Positions 1 to 4,541 of a stretch of DNA of 7,190 nucleotides are shown here, in pieces (position 1 is the stretch's first letter; each line of letters begins with the position of its first letter). A model generated the notes under the pieces. It was not told where the DNA came from and did no database searches. It saw only the letters and a list, made by a program, of their open reading frames with translations. The position numbers and the translations under genes were made by a program. Source of the stretch: Candidatus Pacearchaeota archaeon (GTDB lineage Archaea > Nanobdellota > Nanobdellia > Pacearchaeales > GW2011-AR1); assembly GCA_026395775.1 (NCBI GenBank), contig JAPLYA010000111.1, positions 1-7,190 on the forward strand, in the 5' to 3' direction.

Positions 1-126
1 ACTATGGGAGAAGAGAAGGTGCAAGTTGTGGATAATAAAGAGGAAATTGTAAGTATAATCAATGAGAAGATTAAAGGTAAAAAACTGGTTTTCACAGATT
101 ACTATTATGTCAAGGAATCTGACTAA
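1..126 (+). CDS. small hypothetical protein, possibly 5'-truncated
   Basis: Frame 1 is open from the window edge to a TAA at 124-126. It encodes 40 residues from an ATG at 4-6, or is the tail of a longer gene entering from the left. The peptide is charged and ends KLVFTDYYYVKESD. No family is recognised. The stop lies 12 nt before the TTG start of the next gene on the same strand, so the two are probably co-transcribed and translation may be coupled. By position it could be an antitoxin for the DUF4258-like protein that follows, but nothing in its sequence proves this. Whether the ATG at 4 is the true start cannot be decided without the upstream sequence. Confidence 0.4.
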   Translation, partial: TMGEEKVQVVDNKEEIVSIINEKIKGKKLVFTDYYYVKESD

Positions 127-137
127 ATTTCTGTTCC

Positions 138-431
138 TTGAGCATCCAAAAAACTCATAAAATTAAGCAGAGTTTTTTTGATTATGGAATTGATAAACGG
201 GGAATTTCTCACGAAAAAGTCATAGAAATATTCCCCCAGTTTGAGAATGTTTATGCTATTGAAATAGAACCTTTGAAAAAAGGGGATTTAGGGTATGAAT
301 TATTCTATAAATTAAGCAACAACACAAGTTTCTCAATTGCAACCTGCCCAAAAGACGGGCAAGTTCTGATAATTCATGCAGTAGAATATAAGAGAAGCCT
401 AGAAAAAAGGATAAAAAAATTTAAGCGTTAA
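138..431 (+). CDS. DUF4258/BrnT-like small protein (putative toxin), TTG start
   Basis: This frame encodes 97 residues and has no internal Met; the only conventional start is TTG at 138. An in-frame TGA at 120-122 stops the frame from extending further left. The layout resembles DUF4258-type proteins of the RelE/BrnT-like fold: an N-terminal His (THKIKQ), then a KRGIS-x-EKVIEIFPQ helix, then beta strands ending in SIATCPKDGQVLIIHAVEY, and a basic tail KRIKKFKR. Members of this fold are often toxins or mRNA-interfering proteins; that role is inferred here. There is no Shine-Dalgarno sequence before the TTG, which suggests coupling to the ORF ending at 126. The 3' end overlaps the convergent DUF2283 gene by 11 nt. 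The family match is made by eye and is weak. A wrong start, or a decayed gene whose true start was lost, remains possible. Confidence 0.5.
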   Translation: MSIQKTHKIKQSFFDYGIDKRGISHEKVIEIFPQFENVYAIEIEPLKKGDLGYELFYKLSNNTSFSIATCPKDGQVLIIHAVEYKRSLEKRIKKFKR

Positions 432-759
432 CCAAAATCTTATTCATAGGAACATTAAAAGGAACTCTTTCAATCTGCCCTTTTGTTGATGTAAGAATAA
501 AATAAATTAGATAACCATCTCTATAGTGCTTGAATACCAATTCAGCACTCTCTAAGTTATTCAAAATAGCGGCATCTAAGCCCAAAGAATCAAGATATTC
601 TGAAATATTCTTTATTTCAATATTAACAATTTTGTTATTTGCAGCAAAATCTAAGGTAACATTTAAAATTCTAGCGCTTCCTATTATCTTTTCTTCCGGC
701 TTCTTATTTGATATCATAAGCCTATCTGAAAATTCATCATAAAAAAATTTCTTTTCCAT
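421..759 (-). CDS. DUF2283 domain protein
   Basis: This gene encodes 112 residues starting MEKKFFYDEFSDRLMIS. The first 50 residues follow the DUF2283 pattern: an aromatic-YDE-x-x-D-x-L-x-I-S strand, a short acidic turn (KKPEEK), then a strand with ILNVTLDFAANNKIVNIEIKNIS. The C-terminal half (ELVFKHYRDGYLIYFIL) is an extension typical of longer archaeal members. The frame also has an ATG nine codons upstream at 786, but the TATA-like box at 787-794 would place the transcription start near 764, inside that extension, so Met at 759 is preferred. The function of DUF2283 is not established. Members are frequently found beside DUF4258-type genes and have been suggested to be antitoxins. Here the neighbour at 138-431 is such a candidate, but it is convergent and overlaps at the 3' end, not in an operon. 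Confidence 0.75.
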   Translation of the reverse strand: MEKKFFYDEFSDRLMISNKKPEEKIIGSARILNVTLDFAANNKIVNIEIKNISEYLDSLGLDAAILNNLESAELVFKHYRDGYLIYFILTSTKGQIERVPFNVPMNKILVNA

Positions 760-786
760 GTTCTTTATATCTACAAGCATAAACAA

Positions 787-794
787 TATTTAAA
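787..794 (-). promoter_or_regulatory. TATA-like box for the DUF2283 gene
   Basis: On the minus strand this reads TTTAAATA, a good archaeal TATA element. The usual 25-27 nt spacing puts transcription initiation around 763-766, about five bases before the ATG at 757-759, giving a nearly leaderless mRNA. This placement is the main reason to reject the upstream ATG at 786. Confidence 0.55.
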
Positions 795-820
795 CTTATC
801 GGCAATAAAATGAAAGAGAA

Positions 821-864
821 TATATGGAGCCTGGGGTTGCAGTGCAAACCCAGGGGGTATATGC
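821..864 (+). other. GC-rich hairpin, possible structured RNA
   Basis: CCTGGG at 830-835 pairs with CCCAGG at 849-854. After one G-A mismatch, TTGC at 837-840 pairs with GCAA at 844-847 around the loop AGT. ATATA at 821-825 and TATAT at 858-862 could extend the stem across an internal loop. In sequence this AT-rich it stands out, but no known RNA family is recognised and no promoter is assigned to it. Confidence 0.4.
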
Positions 865-909
865 TTATTATCGGTCCCTTAGACTTATAAAACTTTCGTT
901 TTTGCCAGA

Positions 910-1000
910 ATTTATCTCTCAATTGGTAAAAGAAAAACTTTTTTAGTTGACAGGTGGGAGGTTTTCAAATTTCTGGCTTCAATTATCCAAACTGATGAAA
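910..1000 (+). repeat. dispersed intergenic repeat, copy 1
   Basis: Block 1 (910-933, core ATTTATCTCTCAATTG) matches 4346-4369 at 23 of 24 positions. About 70 bp from the start of block 1, block 2 (980-1000, core CAATTATCCAAACTGATGAA) matches 4419-4441 with small differences. The segment between them, with its G-run, TTTTC and GGCTTCAATTA, also resembles 2914-2944. All copies lie between genes and in the same orientation. Confidence 0.65.
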
Positions 1001-1075
1001 ACAATTAAAAAGTTTACAGAATTGGTTTAGAATTTAATTCTTATTTAAGCTATAGCCCTCGAGTCAGGAGAGAAG

Positions 1076-1156
1076 AGTATACTCCTAAGTATACTAAACA
1101 CAAGAATCCAAAGATTTAAATAGTATACTATAGAGTATACTATTATAGAGTATACT
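1076..1156. promoter_or_regulatory. five-copy AGTATACT operator array
   Basis: The perfect 8-bp palindrome AGTATACT occurs at 1076-1083, 1088-1095, 1122-1129, 1134-1141 and 1149-1156, with start-to-start distances of 12, 34, 12 and 15. The last two copies lie in a 14-bp direct repeat (TATAGAGTATACTA at 1129-1142 and 1144-1157). Two copies are upstream of the TATA box; the third abuts it; the last two span the expected transcription start and leader of the ATPase gene. This geometry fits cooperative repression, by blocking TBP/TFB or the polymerase. The binding protein is unknown; the predicted winged-helix part of the ATPase itself is one candidate. Confidence 0.7.
1115..1122 (+). promoter_or_regulatory. 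TATA box for the ATPase gene
   Basis: TTTAAATA lies here, preceded by the purine-rich stretch CCAAAGA, which could act as a BRE. The expected start of transcription is around 1143-1147, giving a leader of roughly 15-20 nt before the ATG at 1164, with no Shine-Dalgarno sequence. The first base of the third AGTATACT copy overlaps the last base of the box. Confidence 0.55.
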
Positions 1157-1163
1157 AAATAAC

Positions 1164-2522
1164 ATGACAGAAAAATCATTTAAGAATAGAGTGAAAGAGC
1201 TGGCATTGCTTAATGAATTGTTTGAAAAAGGCACAGCAAAGCTTATTATTCTTTATGGAAGAAGAAGAGTCGGAAAAACAGAACTGCTTAGACAGTTCCT
1301 GGAAAAACATAAAGGGCTCTATATTCTAGCTAGGCAAGAGTCAGACATAGAGCAGTTAAAAAAAATAAGCTCTCAGATTGCAGAATTTTACAATGATGAT
1401 GTCCTGAAACTAAATCCATTCGCAAGCTGGGATGCATTATTCACTTACTTATCCGAAAAACCAAGAATACCTATTGTTTTTGATGAATTTCCTTACATAG
1501 TGCAGTCAAATAAGCAGGCAGTTAGCATCCTTCAAGATTACTGGGATAATAAGTTTTCAAAAAAAGATTCTTTTATTGTTTTATGCGGAAGCTCAATAAA
1601 CATGATGGAAAAGCTTCTCGGCAAAAAAAGCCCAATTTATGGAAGAAGAACAGAACAGATTCTTCTTGAACCTCTTAAATTCAGAGACGCCTGCTTGTTT
1701 TTCCCTGAAAAAATGAGCCTAAAAGACAAAGTAGTCTATTATTCTATTCTTGGGGGTATGCCTGCTTATCTTTTAGAATTTGATTTTAACAGAGATTTAA
1801 AAGAGAATATAATTGAGAATATCGTAAGAAAAAACAAATTTCTTTATCAAGATGTATTATTTTCTCTACGAGAAGAGCTAAAAGAGCCAAGAAATTATTT
1901 TTCAATACTTTACTCAATAGCCAAGGGAAACAGCAAGTCTGGGCAGATAGTTAACGACACCGGGTTAGAAAAATCTTTTGTTAATAAATATCTTGGCGTG
2001 CTTATTGACCTCCAGCTTGTTGAAAGAAGAGTTCCTATTACAGAAAAAAAATCTGCAAGATCCCGAAGCGGGGTTTACTTGGTAAAAGATAACTTTTTTA
2101 AATTTTGGTTTAAATTTATTTTTGAGAACCAAGAGTATATTGAACAGGAGAAACAGGAGAAACTTGTTGATGAAAGAATATTGCCAGAACTAAATGCATT
2201 TGCAGGAAGAATATTTGAAGAAGTTGCTTTATCTGAAATAACAAGAAGTGGAAAATATAAAGATTACTTATTTGGAAGATGGTGGGATAGAAATTCAGAA
2301 GCAGACCTTGTAGGATTAGATAGACTGAACAGAAGAATATTAATTGGAGAAGTCAAGTTTAAAAAGCTCTCAAGAGCCGAGAGCCTCAAAATAAAATCTT
2401 CTCTAGAAGAAAATGCTAAAAAGATAAACACTTTTGGATTTGAACAGAAACTAGCTATTGTCTGTTTGGATTGTGATTATGAAGATCCGGAATTGGAAAT
2501 AATTAAATTGGATAAAATTTAG
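1164..2522 (+). CDS. archaeal AAA-family ATPase with C-terminal DUF234 (PD-(D/E)XK-like) domain
   Basis: This gene encodes 452 residues, a normal length for the archaeal ATPase/DUF234 family. The opening FKNRVKELALLNELF is the usual family lead-in. Walker A is GRRRVGKT (32-39). Walker B is IVFDE (104-108). A sensor-like strand, VLCGSS, sits at 139-144, and YGRRTEQI (159-166) follows with the likely arginine finger. Residues about 230-310 look like a winged helix (SGQIVNDTGLEKSFVNKYLG, then LVERRVPI). The C-terminus carries EAD (379-381) and GEVKFKK (395-401), the E/D...ExK signature of the PD-(D/E)XK nuclease-like fold. ATP binding is well supported; DNA binding or cleavage is family-based inference, and the cellular role of the family is unclear. 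The gene is preceded by an unusual operator array and followed after 11 nt by a broken metallophosphoesterase start in the same operon. Confidence 0.9.
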   Translation: MTEKSFKNRVKELALLNELFEKGTAKLIILYGRRRVGKTELLRQFLEKHKGLYILARQESDIEQLKKISSQIAEFYNDDVLKLNPFASWDALFTYLSEKPRIPIVFDEFPYIVQSNKQAVSILQDYWDNKFSKKDSFIVLCGSSINMMEKLLGKKSPIYGRRTEQILLEPLKFRDACLFFPEKMSLKDKVVYYSILGGMPAYLLEFDFNRDLKENIIENIVRKNKFLYQDVLFSLREELKEPRNYFSILYSIAKGNSKSGQIVNDTGLEKSFVNKYLGVLIDLQLVERRVPITEKKSARSRSGVYLVKDNFFKFWFKFIFENQEYIEQEKQEKLVDERILPELNAFAGRIFEEVALSEITRSGKYKDYLFGRWWDRNSEADLVGLDRLNRRILIGEVKFKKLSRAESLKIKSSLEENAKKINTFGFEQKLAIVCLDCDYEDPELEIIKLDKI

Positions 2523-2526
2523 AGGT
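2522..2526 (+). promoter_or_regulatory. Shine-Dalgarno before the metallophosphoesterase stub
   Basis: GAGGT begins inside the TAG stop of the ATPase gene and lies 7 nt before the ATG at 2534. It is the only convincing ribosome binding site in the window and shows that the stub once began a real downstream operon gene. Confidence 0.6.
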
Positions 2527-2533
2527 AATAACT

Positions 2534-2593
2534 ATGCGAATCTTTGTAGTTTCTGATACTCATTTTAATCATAAAAATATTATTAAAAAATAA
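2534..2593 (+). pseudogene. truncated calcineurin-like metallophosphoesterase (N-terminal stub)
   Basis: The 19-codon frame reads MRIFVVSDTHFNHKNIIKK, then TAA. This is the opening of small calcineurin-like metallophosphoesterases: a hydrophobic first strand leading into SDTHF-x-H-x-NI, where the Asp and His of D-x-H are metal ligands. The remaining metal-binding motifs (GD-x-x, GNHD/E, and the C-terminal H motifs) are absent; the next 80 bases in all frames show nothing like them. The stub keeps a good Shine-Dalgarno sequence 11 nt after the ATPase gene, so an intact gene was probably co-transcribed with the ATPase before a deletion or recombination replaced its body. A 19-residue product could still be made but could not be catalytic. 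Confidence 0.65.
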
Positions 2594-2612
2594 AACTCCT
2601 ATTCGTAGCGGT

Positions 2613-2660
2613 AATTGTTGTTTTAATGAAAAACAATTTACACCCTTTTCTGTTTTATAG
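2613..2660 (+). terminator. possible terminator of the ATPase operon
   Basis: AATTGTT (2613-2619) pairs with AACAATT (2632-2638), with an inner TTTT/GAAA stem after one bulged G. The T-rich stretch CCCTTTTCTGTTTTATAG follows at 2643-2660. T-rich tracts are the main archaeal termination signal, and the position between convergent genes is suitable. The stem is weak. Confidence 0.35.
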
Positions 2661-2675
2661 AAAAACGATAAATAC

Positions 2676-2873
2676 TTAAAAAATCACGGAGTCTTTTTCA
2701 GGAACTTTTGTTATAAAGGGTCTTTTATTAGGGCATTTTTCTTTAGCATCTTCGTAAACCTTTTTTATATTTCCATCTGTACTAACTATCTTCCCATCGC
2801 AAATAGCAACCCAGTCCCCAATATAACTGCTTAAATCCAGTTTAAGGAAGGTGTTGTAATTCTCTGTGTTCAT
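2676..2873 (-). CDS. DUF5678 family small protein
   Basis: This gene encodes 65 residues. The core matches the DUF5678 pattern: YIGDWVAICDGKIVSTDGNIKKVYEDAKEKCPNKRP-x-ITKVPEKD, that is G-x-W-hydrophobic-A-x-x-x-G-K-hydrophobic, a helix with E-x-A, and a closing hydrophobic-x-KVPE strand. The length is normal for the family, which is common in archaea and has no established function. There is no signal peptide or membrane segment. The ATG at 2873 is supported by a TATA-like element at 2895-2903, spaced for a leaderless transcript. The gene follows the AbiE-like operon on the same strand after a 138-bp gap that contains repeat copy 3, and is probably transcribed on its own. Confidence 0.75.
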   Translation of the reverse strand: MNTENYNTFLKLDLSSYIGDWVAICDGKIVSTDGNIKKVYEDAKEKCPNKRPFITKVPEKDSVIF

Positions 2874-2894
2874 GTTATTAATATACTTTTCTTA

Positions 2895-2903
2895 TGTAAA
2901 TAA
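2895..2903 (-). promoter_or_regulatory. weak TATA-like element for the DUF5678 gene
   Basis: The minus strand reads TTATTTACA, centred 26 nt before the A of the ATG at 2873, so the predicted transcript would be leaderless. The match to the archaeal TATA consensus is poor; spacing is the main support. Confidence 0.35.
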
Positions 2904-2913
2904 CTTTCTTTTT

Positions 2914-2998
2914 GGGGTTTTTCCCAAGTCTTTAGCTTCAATTACCCCTTATACAAAAATAGTTTCATATTTACCAATAAAACATCAGTTAGTTATTA
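2914..2998 (+). repeat. dispersed intergenic repeat, copy 3 (partial)
   Basis: Positions 2939-2965 match 4316-4342 at 25 of 27 positions (core CCTTATACAAAAAT). The preceding 2914-2944, with GGGG, TTTTTCCCAAG and GCTTCAATTA, resembles 955-985 of copy 1 and part of copy 2. CAGTTAGTTATTA at 2986-2998 recurs exactly at 4509-4521. The copy lies between the AbiEi-like and DUF5678 genes and lacks block 1 of copies 1 and 2. Confidence 0.6.
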
Positions 2999-3011
2999 CC
3001 TCTTCAAAATC

Positions 3012-3596
3012 TTATTTATCAATCCCGAGAACTCTCAAAACTCTTTCTCTAGTTTTTTTCGGATAAGCTTTAAGATAACTTTTCAGTTTCTTCATATCTA
3101 TTCTTCTCTTGATTTCTTTTATTACTTCTTTATCAATGCTTATTCTGAAATAAACCAAATCAATAAATGTTTTTTCTATGTCAGAATAAGGAAGGTAAAA
3201 ATCTCCCTGCTTTTTATACTCAAAACCAAATAAATATTTTTTATCTAGCCTCTTGATTAGAACATTAGTCCCATAGTAATTTCTTAGTCCTGTTCTAACT
3301 TTCTTGCTTGTTATTACAACAGGAATTGTTTCCTGCTCCCATAATCCATGAAAGCTTAATGCATCTTGTAAACCAAGATAAGCCGGCTTGAAACAAAAAA
3401 CAATCAATGAAGAATCATTATATATGCTGTAAAAACCCTTCGTCAATCTTTTTATTTTTCCTTTTTTTTCAAGATTATGCACTAGTAGCTTTGCATAATC
3501 ATAATCTTTAACAAGCCTCTTTATAGAATCCAGATTAAATACCGGAGTTTTGCTAATAAACTCTTCAATCTTGGTTATATGCTTTATCTTGCCCAT
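3012..3596 (-). CDS. AbiEi-like type IV antitoxin / transcriptional regulator
   Basis: This gene encodes 194 residues. Residues 1-60 form a winged helix-turn-helix: FNLDSIKRLVKDYDYAKLLVHNL is the helical part and KKGKIKRLTKGFYSIY the wing. The next part follows the AbiEi C-terminal domain: PAYLGLQDALSFHGLW (71-86), the strand VVITSKKVRTG (93-103), and LPYSDIEKTFIDLVYF (135-150), matching the family's Y-x-D-x-EKT-x-hydrophobic-D motif. In characterised AbiE systems this protein neutralises the nucleotidyltransferase without forming a stable complex and represses the operon through its winged helix. It overlaps the end of the toxin gene by 13 nt in another reading frame, so translation is probably coupled. 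It is second in the operon, whereas in the well-studied bacterial systems the antitoxin comes first. The palindrome at 4236-4267 is its likely operator. Confidence 0.82.
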   Translation of the reverse strand: MGKIKHITKIEEFISKTPVFNLDSIKRLVKDYDYAKLLVHNLEKKGKIKRLTKGFYSIYNDSSLIVFCFKPAYLGLQDALSFHGLWEQETIPVVITSKKVRTGLRNYYGTNVLIKRLDKKYLFGFEYKKQGDFYLPYSDIEKTFIDLVYFRISIDKEVIKEIKRRIDMKKLKSYLKAYPKKTRERVLRVLGIDK

Positions 3597-4225
3597 CTTT
3601 CAATATACTCTAAAAGCACTTTACTTGAAGGAACAGGAGGGCTTATCAGAATAACCTTTAAATTTTTCTCATCAATTGGATTCGAAAAGTTTATAATTAA
3701 TGTTTTTATCTCTGTTTCAACTGCTTTTTTTTCTTTGACATACTTTAATAAAAAATAAATGTCATACAAATCTCTTATTTTTTTTCTTTTTAAGTATGTA
3801 TTCACCTTTTCTCTTACAAAACTTTCTGCATTCAAGGAATAAATGCTTCTTAAGGTTCCATTTATATTTTCATATTCAGCCAGAGTTCCTTTTATTGCAG
3901 AGAAAACAGCCTCAAACCTTACTCTTGTTTCATTGAAATCTAATTCAGAGTATAACGAGTTTTCTTTAATCCTTTTTTTGATTATTTTGAAGCCGAGTTT
4001 TTCAAGATTGGCAAAGAATAACCCAATTTTTTTCTCATCTTTTTCCATATAAACATCTACATCTTCAGAAAACCTGTTTCCTTTAAAGCATCTCCAAATA
4101 GCAGTTCCCCCATGCAAAACAGCATCATTAAATACTTTATAGAGTTCTTCAATTAAAATATCTTGAGCATAAGCTATATTTTTATGCATTCTTTTCTTCA
4201 ATTTCAAGCTAATTGGAAGTTCCAT
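3584..4225 (-). CDS. AbiEii-like nucleotidyltransferase toxin
   Basis: This gene encodes 213 residues. The nucleotidyltransferase core is clear: HGGTAIWRCF (38-47) followed by RFSEDVDVY (51-59), the family's GGTA-x8-R-x-SED-hydrophobic-D signature with the metal-binding acidic residues; VRFEAVFS (102-109) as the following strand; and REKVNTYLKRKKIRDLYDIYFLL (138-160), the K...RDLYD motif of the helical part. All diagnostic motifs are intact, so activity is plausible. Known AbiEii/MenT proteins are NTP-dependent toxins, some of which add nucleotides to tRNA acceptor ends; the target here is unknown. It is at the short end of the family range. The ATG at 4225 fits a TATA box at 4251-4259 for a near-leaderless mRNA. 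Confidence 0.85.
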   Translation of the reverse strand: MELPISLKLKKRMHKNIAYAQDILIEELYKVFNDAVLHGGTAIWRCFKGNRFSEDVDVYMEKDEKKIGLFFANLEKLGFKIIKKRIKENSLYSELDFNETRVRFEAVFSAIKGTLAEYENINGTLRSIYSLNAESFVREKVNTYLKRKKIRDLYDIYFLLKYVKEKKAVETEIKTLIINFSNPIDEKNLKVILISPPVPSSKVLLEYIERWAR

Positions 4226-4235
4226 TTTAATAATT

Positions 4236-4267
4236 AACCAAAGTTATACATATATATAACTATGGTT
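4236..4267. promoter_or_regulatory. 32-bp imperfect palindrome, putative AbiEi operator
   Basis: The sequence runs from AACCAAAGTTATA to TATAACTATGGTT. It is identical to its reverse complement at 28 of 32 positions. It contains the TATA element of the operon and ends 11 bp before the toxin ATG. Characterised AbiEi proteins repress their own promoters through inverted repeats, so this is the expected autoregulatory site. Confidence 0.65.
4251..4259 (-). promoter_or_regulatory. TATA box of the AbiE-like operon
   Basis: The minus strand reads TTATATATA in the centre of the palindrome. Initiation about 26 nt downstream would be near 4228, three bases before the ATG. A repressor bound to the palindrome would directly exclude TBP. 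Confidence 0.5.
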
Positions 4268-4315
4268 GTTTTTAAACTTTTCGGTTGTTATGGCTTAGTT
4301 TACAAGCTAATCAAA

Positions 4316-4441
4316 CAATTACTCCTTATACAAAAATGGTTTAGCATTTATCTCTCAATTGTTAAAAGATAGGATTTATTCGCCTTTAAGGGGGGCGTGT
4401 TCCAAGCTTTTTTTACACCAATTAACCAAAAGCTGATGAAA
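4316..4441 (+). repeat. dispersed intergenic repeat, copy 2 (most complete)
   Basis: This copy joins parts found separately elsewhere: 4316-4342 matches 2939-2965 (25 of 27), 4346-4369 matches 910-933 (23 of 24), and 4419-4441 matches 980-1000. The block-1-to-block-2 distance is 73 bp here and 70 bp in copy 1. It lies between the big surface-protein gene and the AbiE-like operon, in a 272-bp gap with no gene. A short related piece, CAGTTAGTTATTA, is at 4509-4521. Confidence 0.65.
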
Positions 4442-4522
4442 TCCCATGTTAAGTATATTAAAAAAGTTGAGTGTTTACCTCTGGATTATCATCAAGTTTA
4501 AAAAACAGCAGTTAGTTATTAT

Positions 4523-4541
4523 CAATAAGAAAAATAAAATT
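4523..4541 (-). terminator. T-rich tract after the surface-protein gene
   Basis: Just beyond the TAA on the minus strand is AATTTTATTTTTCTTATT, and a second T-run lies further on near 4502-4508. Such tracts end transcription in archaea. There is no hairpin. Confidence 0.4.

Larger units (their letters stand above)
760..1163. other. 404-bp divergent intergenic region
   Basis: This stretch separates the DUF2283 gene (-) from the ATPase gene (+). It holds a TATA box for each, a GC-rich hairpin at 821-864, copy 1 of the dispersed intergenic repeat at 910-1000, and five AGTATACT palindromes at 1076-1156. The 61-codon minus-strand frame crossing 737-922 overlaps the hairpin and the TATA box, resembles nothing, and is not counted as a gene. 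The remaining parts (865-909 and 1001-1075) are AT-rich with nothing recognisable. Confidence 0.7.

Noticed and set aside
530..742. Plus-strand frame of 70 codons
   Set aside because: It lies antisense within the DUF2283 gene, is rich in Ile/Leu/Ser as expected of a shadow, and has no start context.
421..786. Longer DUF2283 protein starting at the ATG at 786
   Set aside because: The extra nine residues are outside the domain, and the TATA box at 787-794 would start transcription after that ATG.
826..900. Possible tRNA around the GC-rich hairpin
   Set aside because: No acceptor stem, anticodon arm or GGTTCRA-type T-loop can be assembled on either strand.
737..922. Minus-strand frame of 61 codons
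   Set aside because: It overlaps the start and TATA box of the DUF2283 gene, the GC-rich hairpin and part of a non-coding repeat; no family resemblance.
989..1000. CTGATGA as a box C of a C/D guide RNA (also near 4433-4439)
   Set aside because: The expected R before TGATGA is missing, and no correctly spaced D, C' and D boxes are present; it is only a conserved piece of the intergenic repeat.
1076..1156. CRISPR-like array
   Set aside because: The repeat unit is an 8-bp palindrome with 4-26 bp between copies, far too short for CRISPR repeats or spacers; an operator array fits better.
2866..3066. Plus-strand frame of 66 codons
   Set aside because: It covers the DUF5678 promoter, repeat copy 3 and the end of the AbiEi-like gene; no recognisable protein features.
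3843..4052. Plus-strand frame of 69 codons
   Set aside because: Antisense within the intact AbiEii-like coding sequence.
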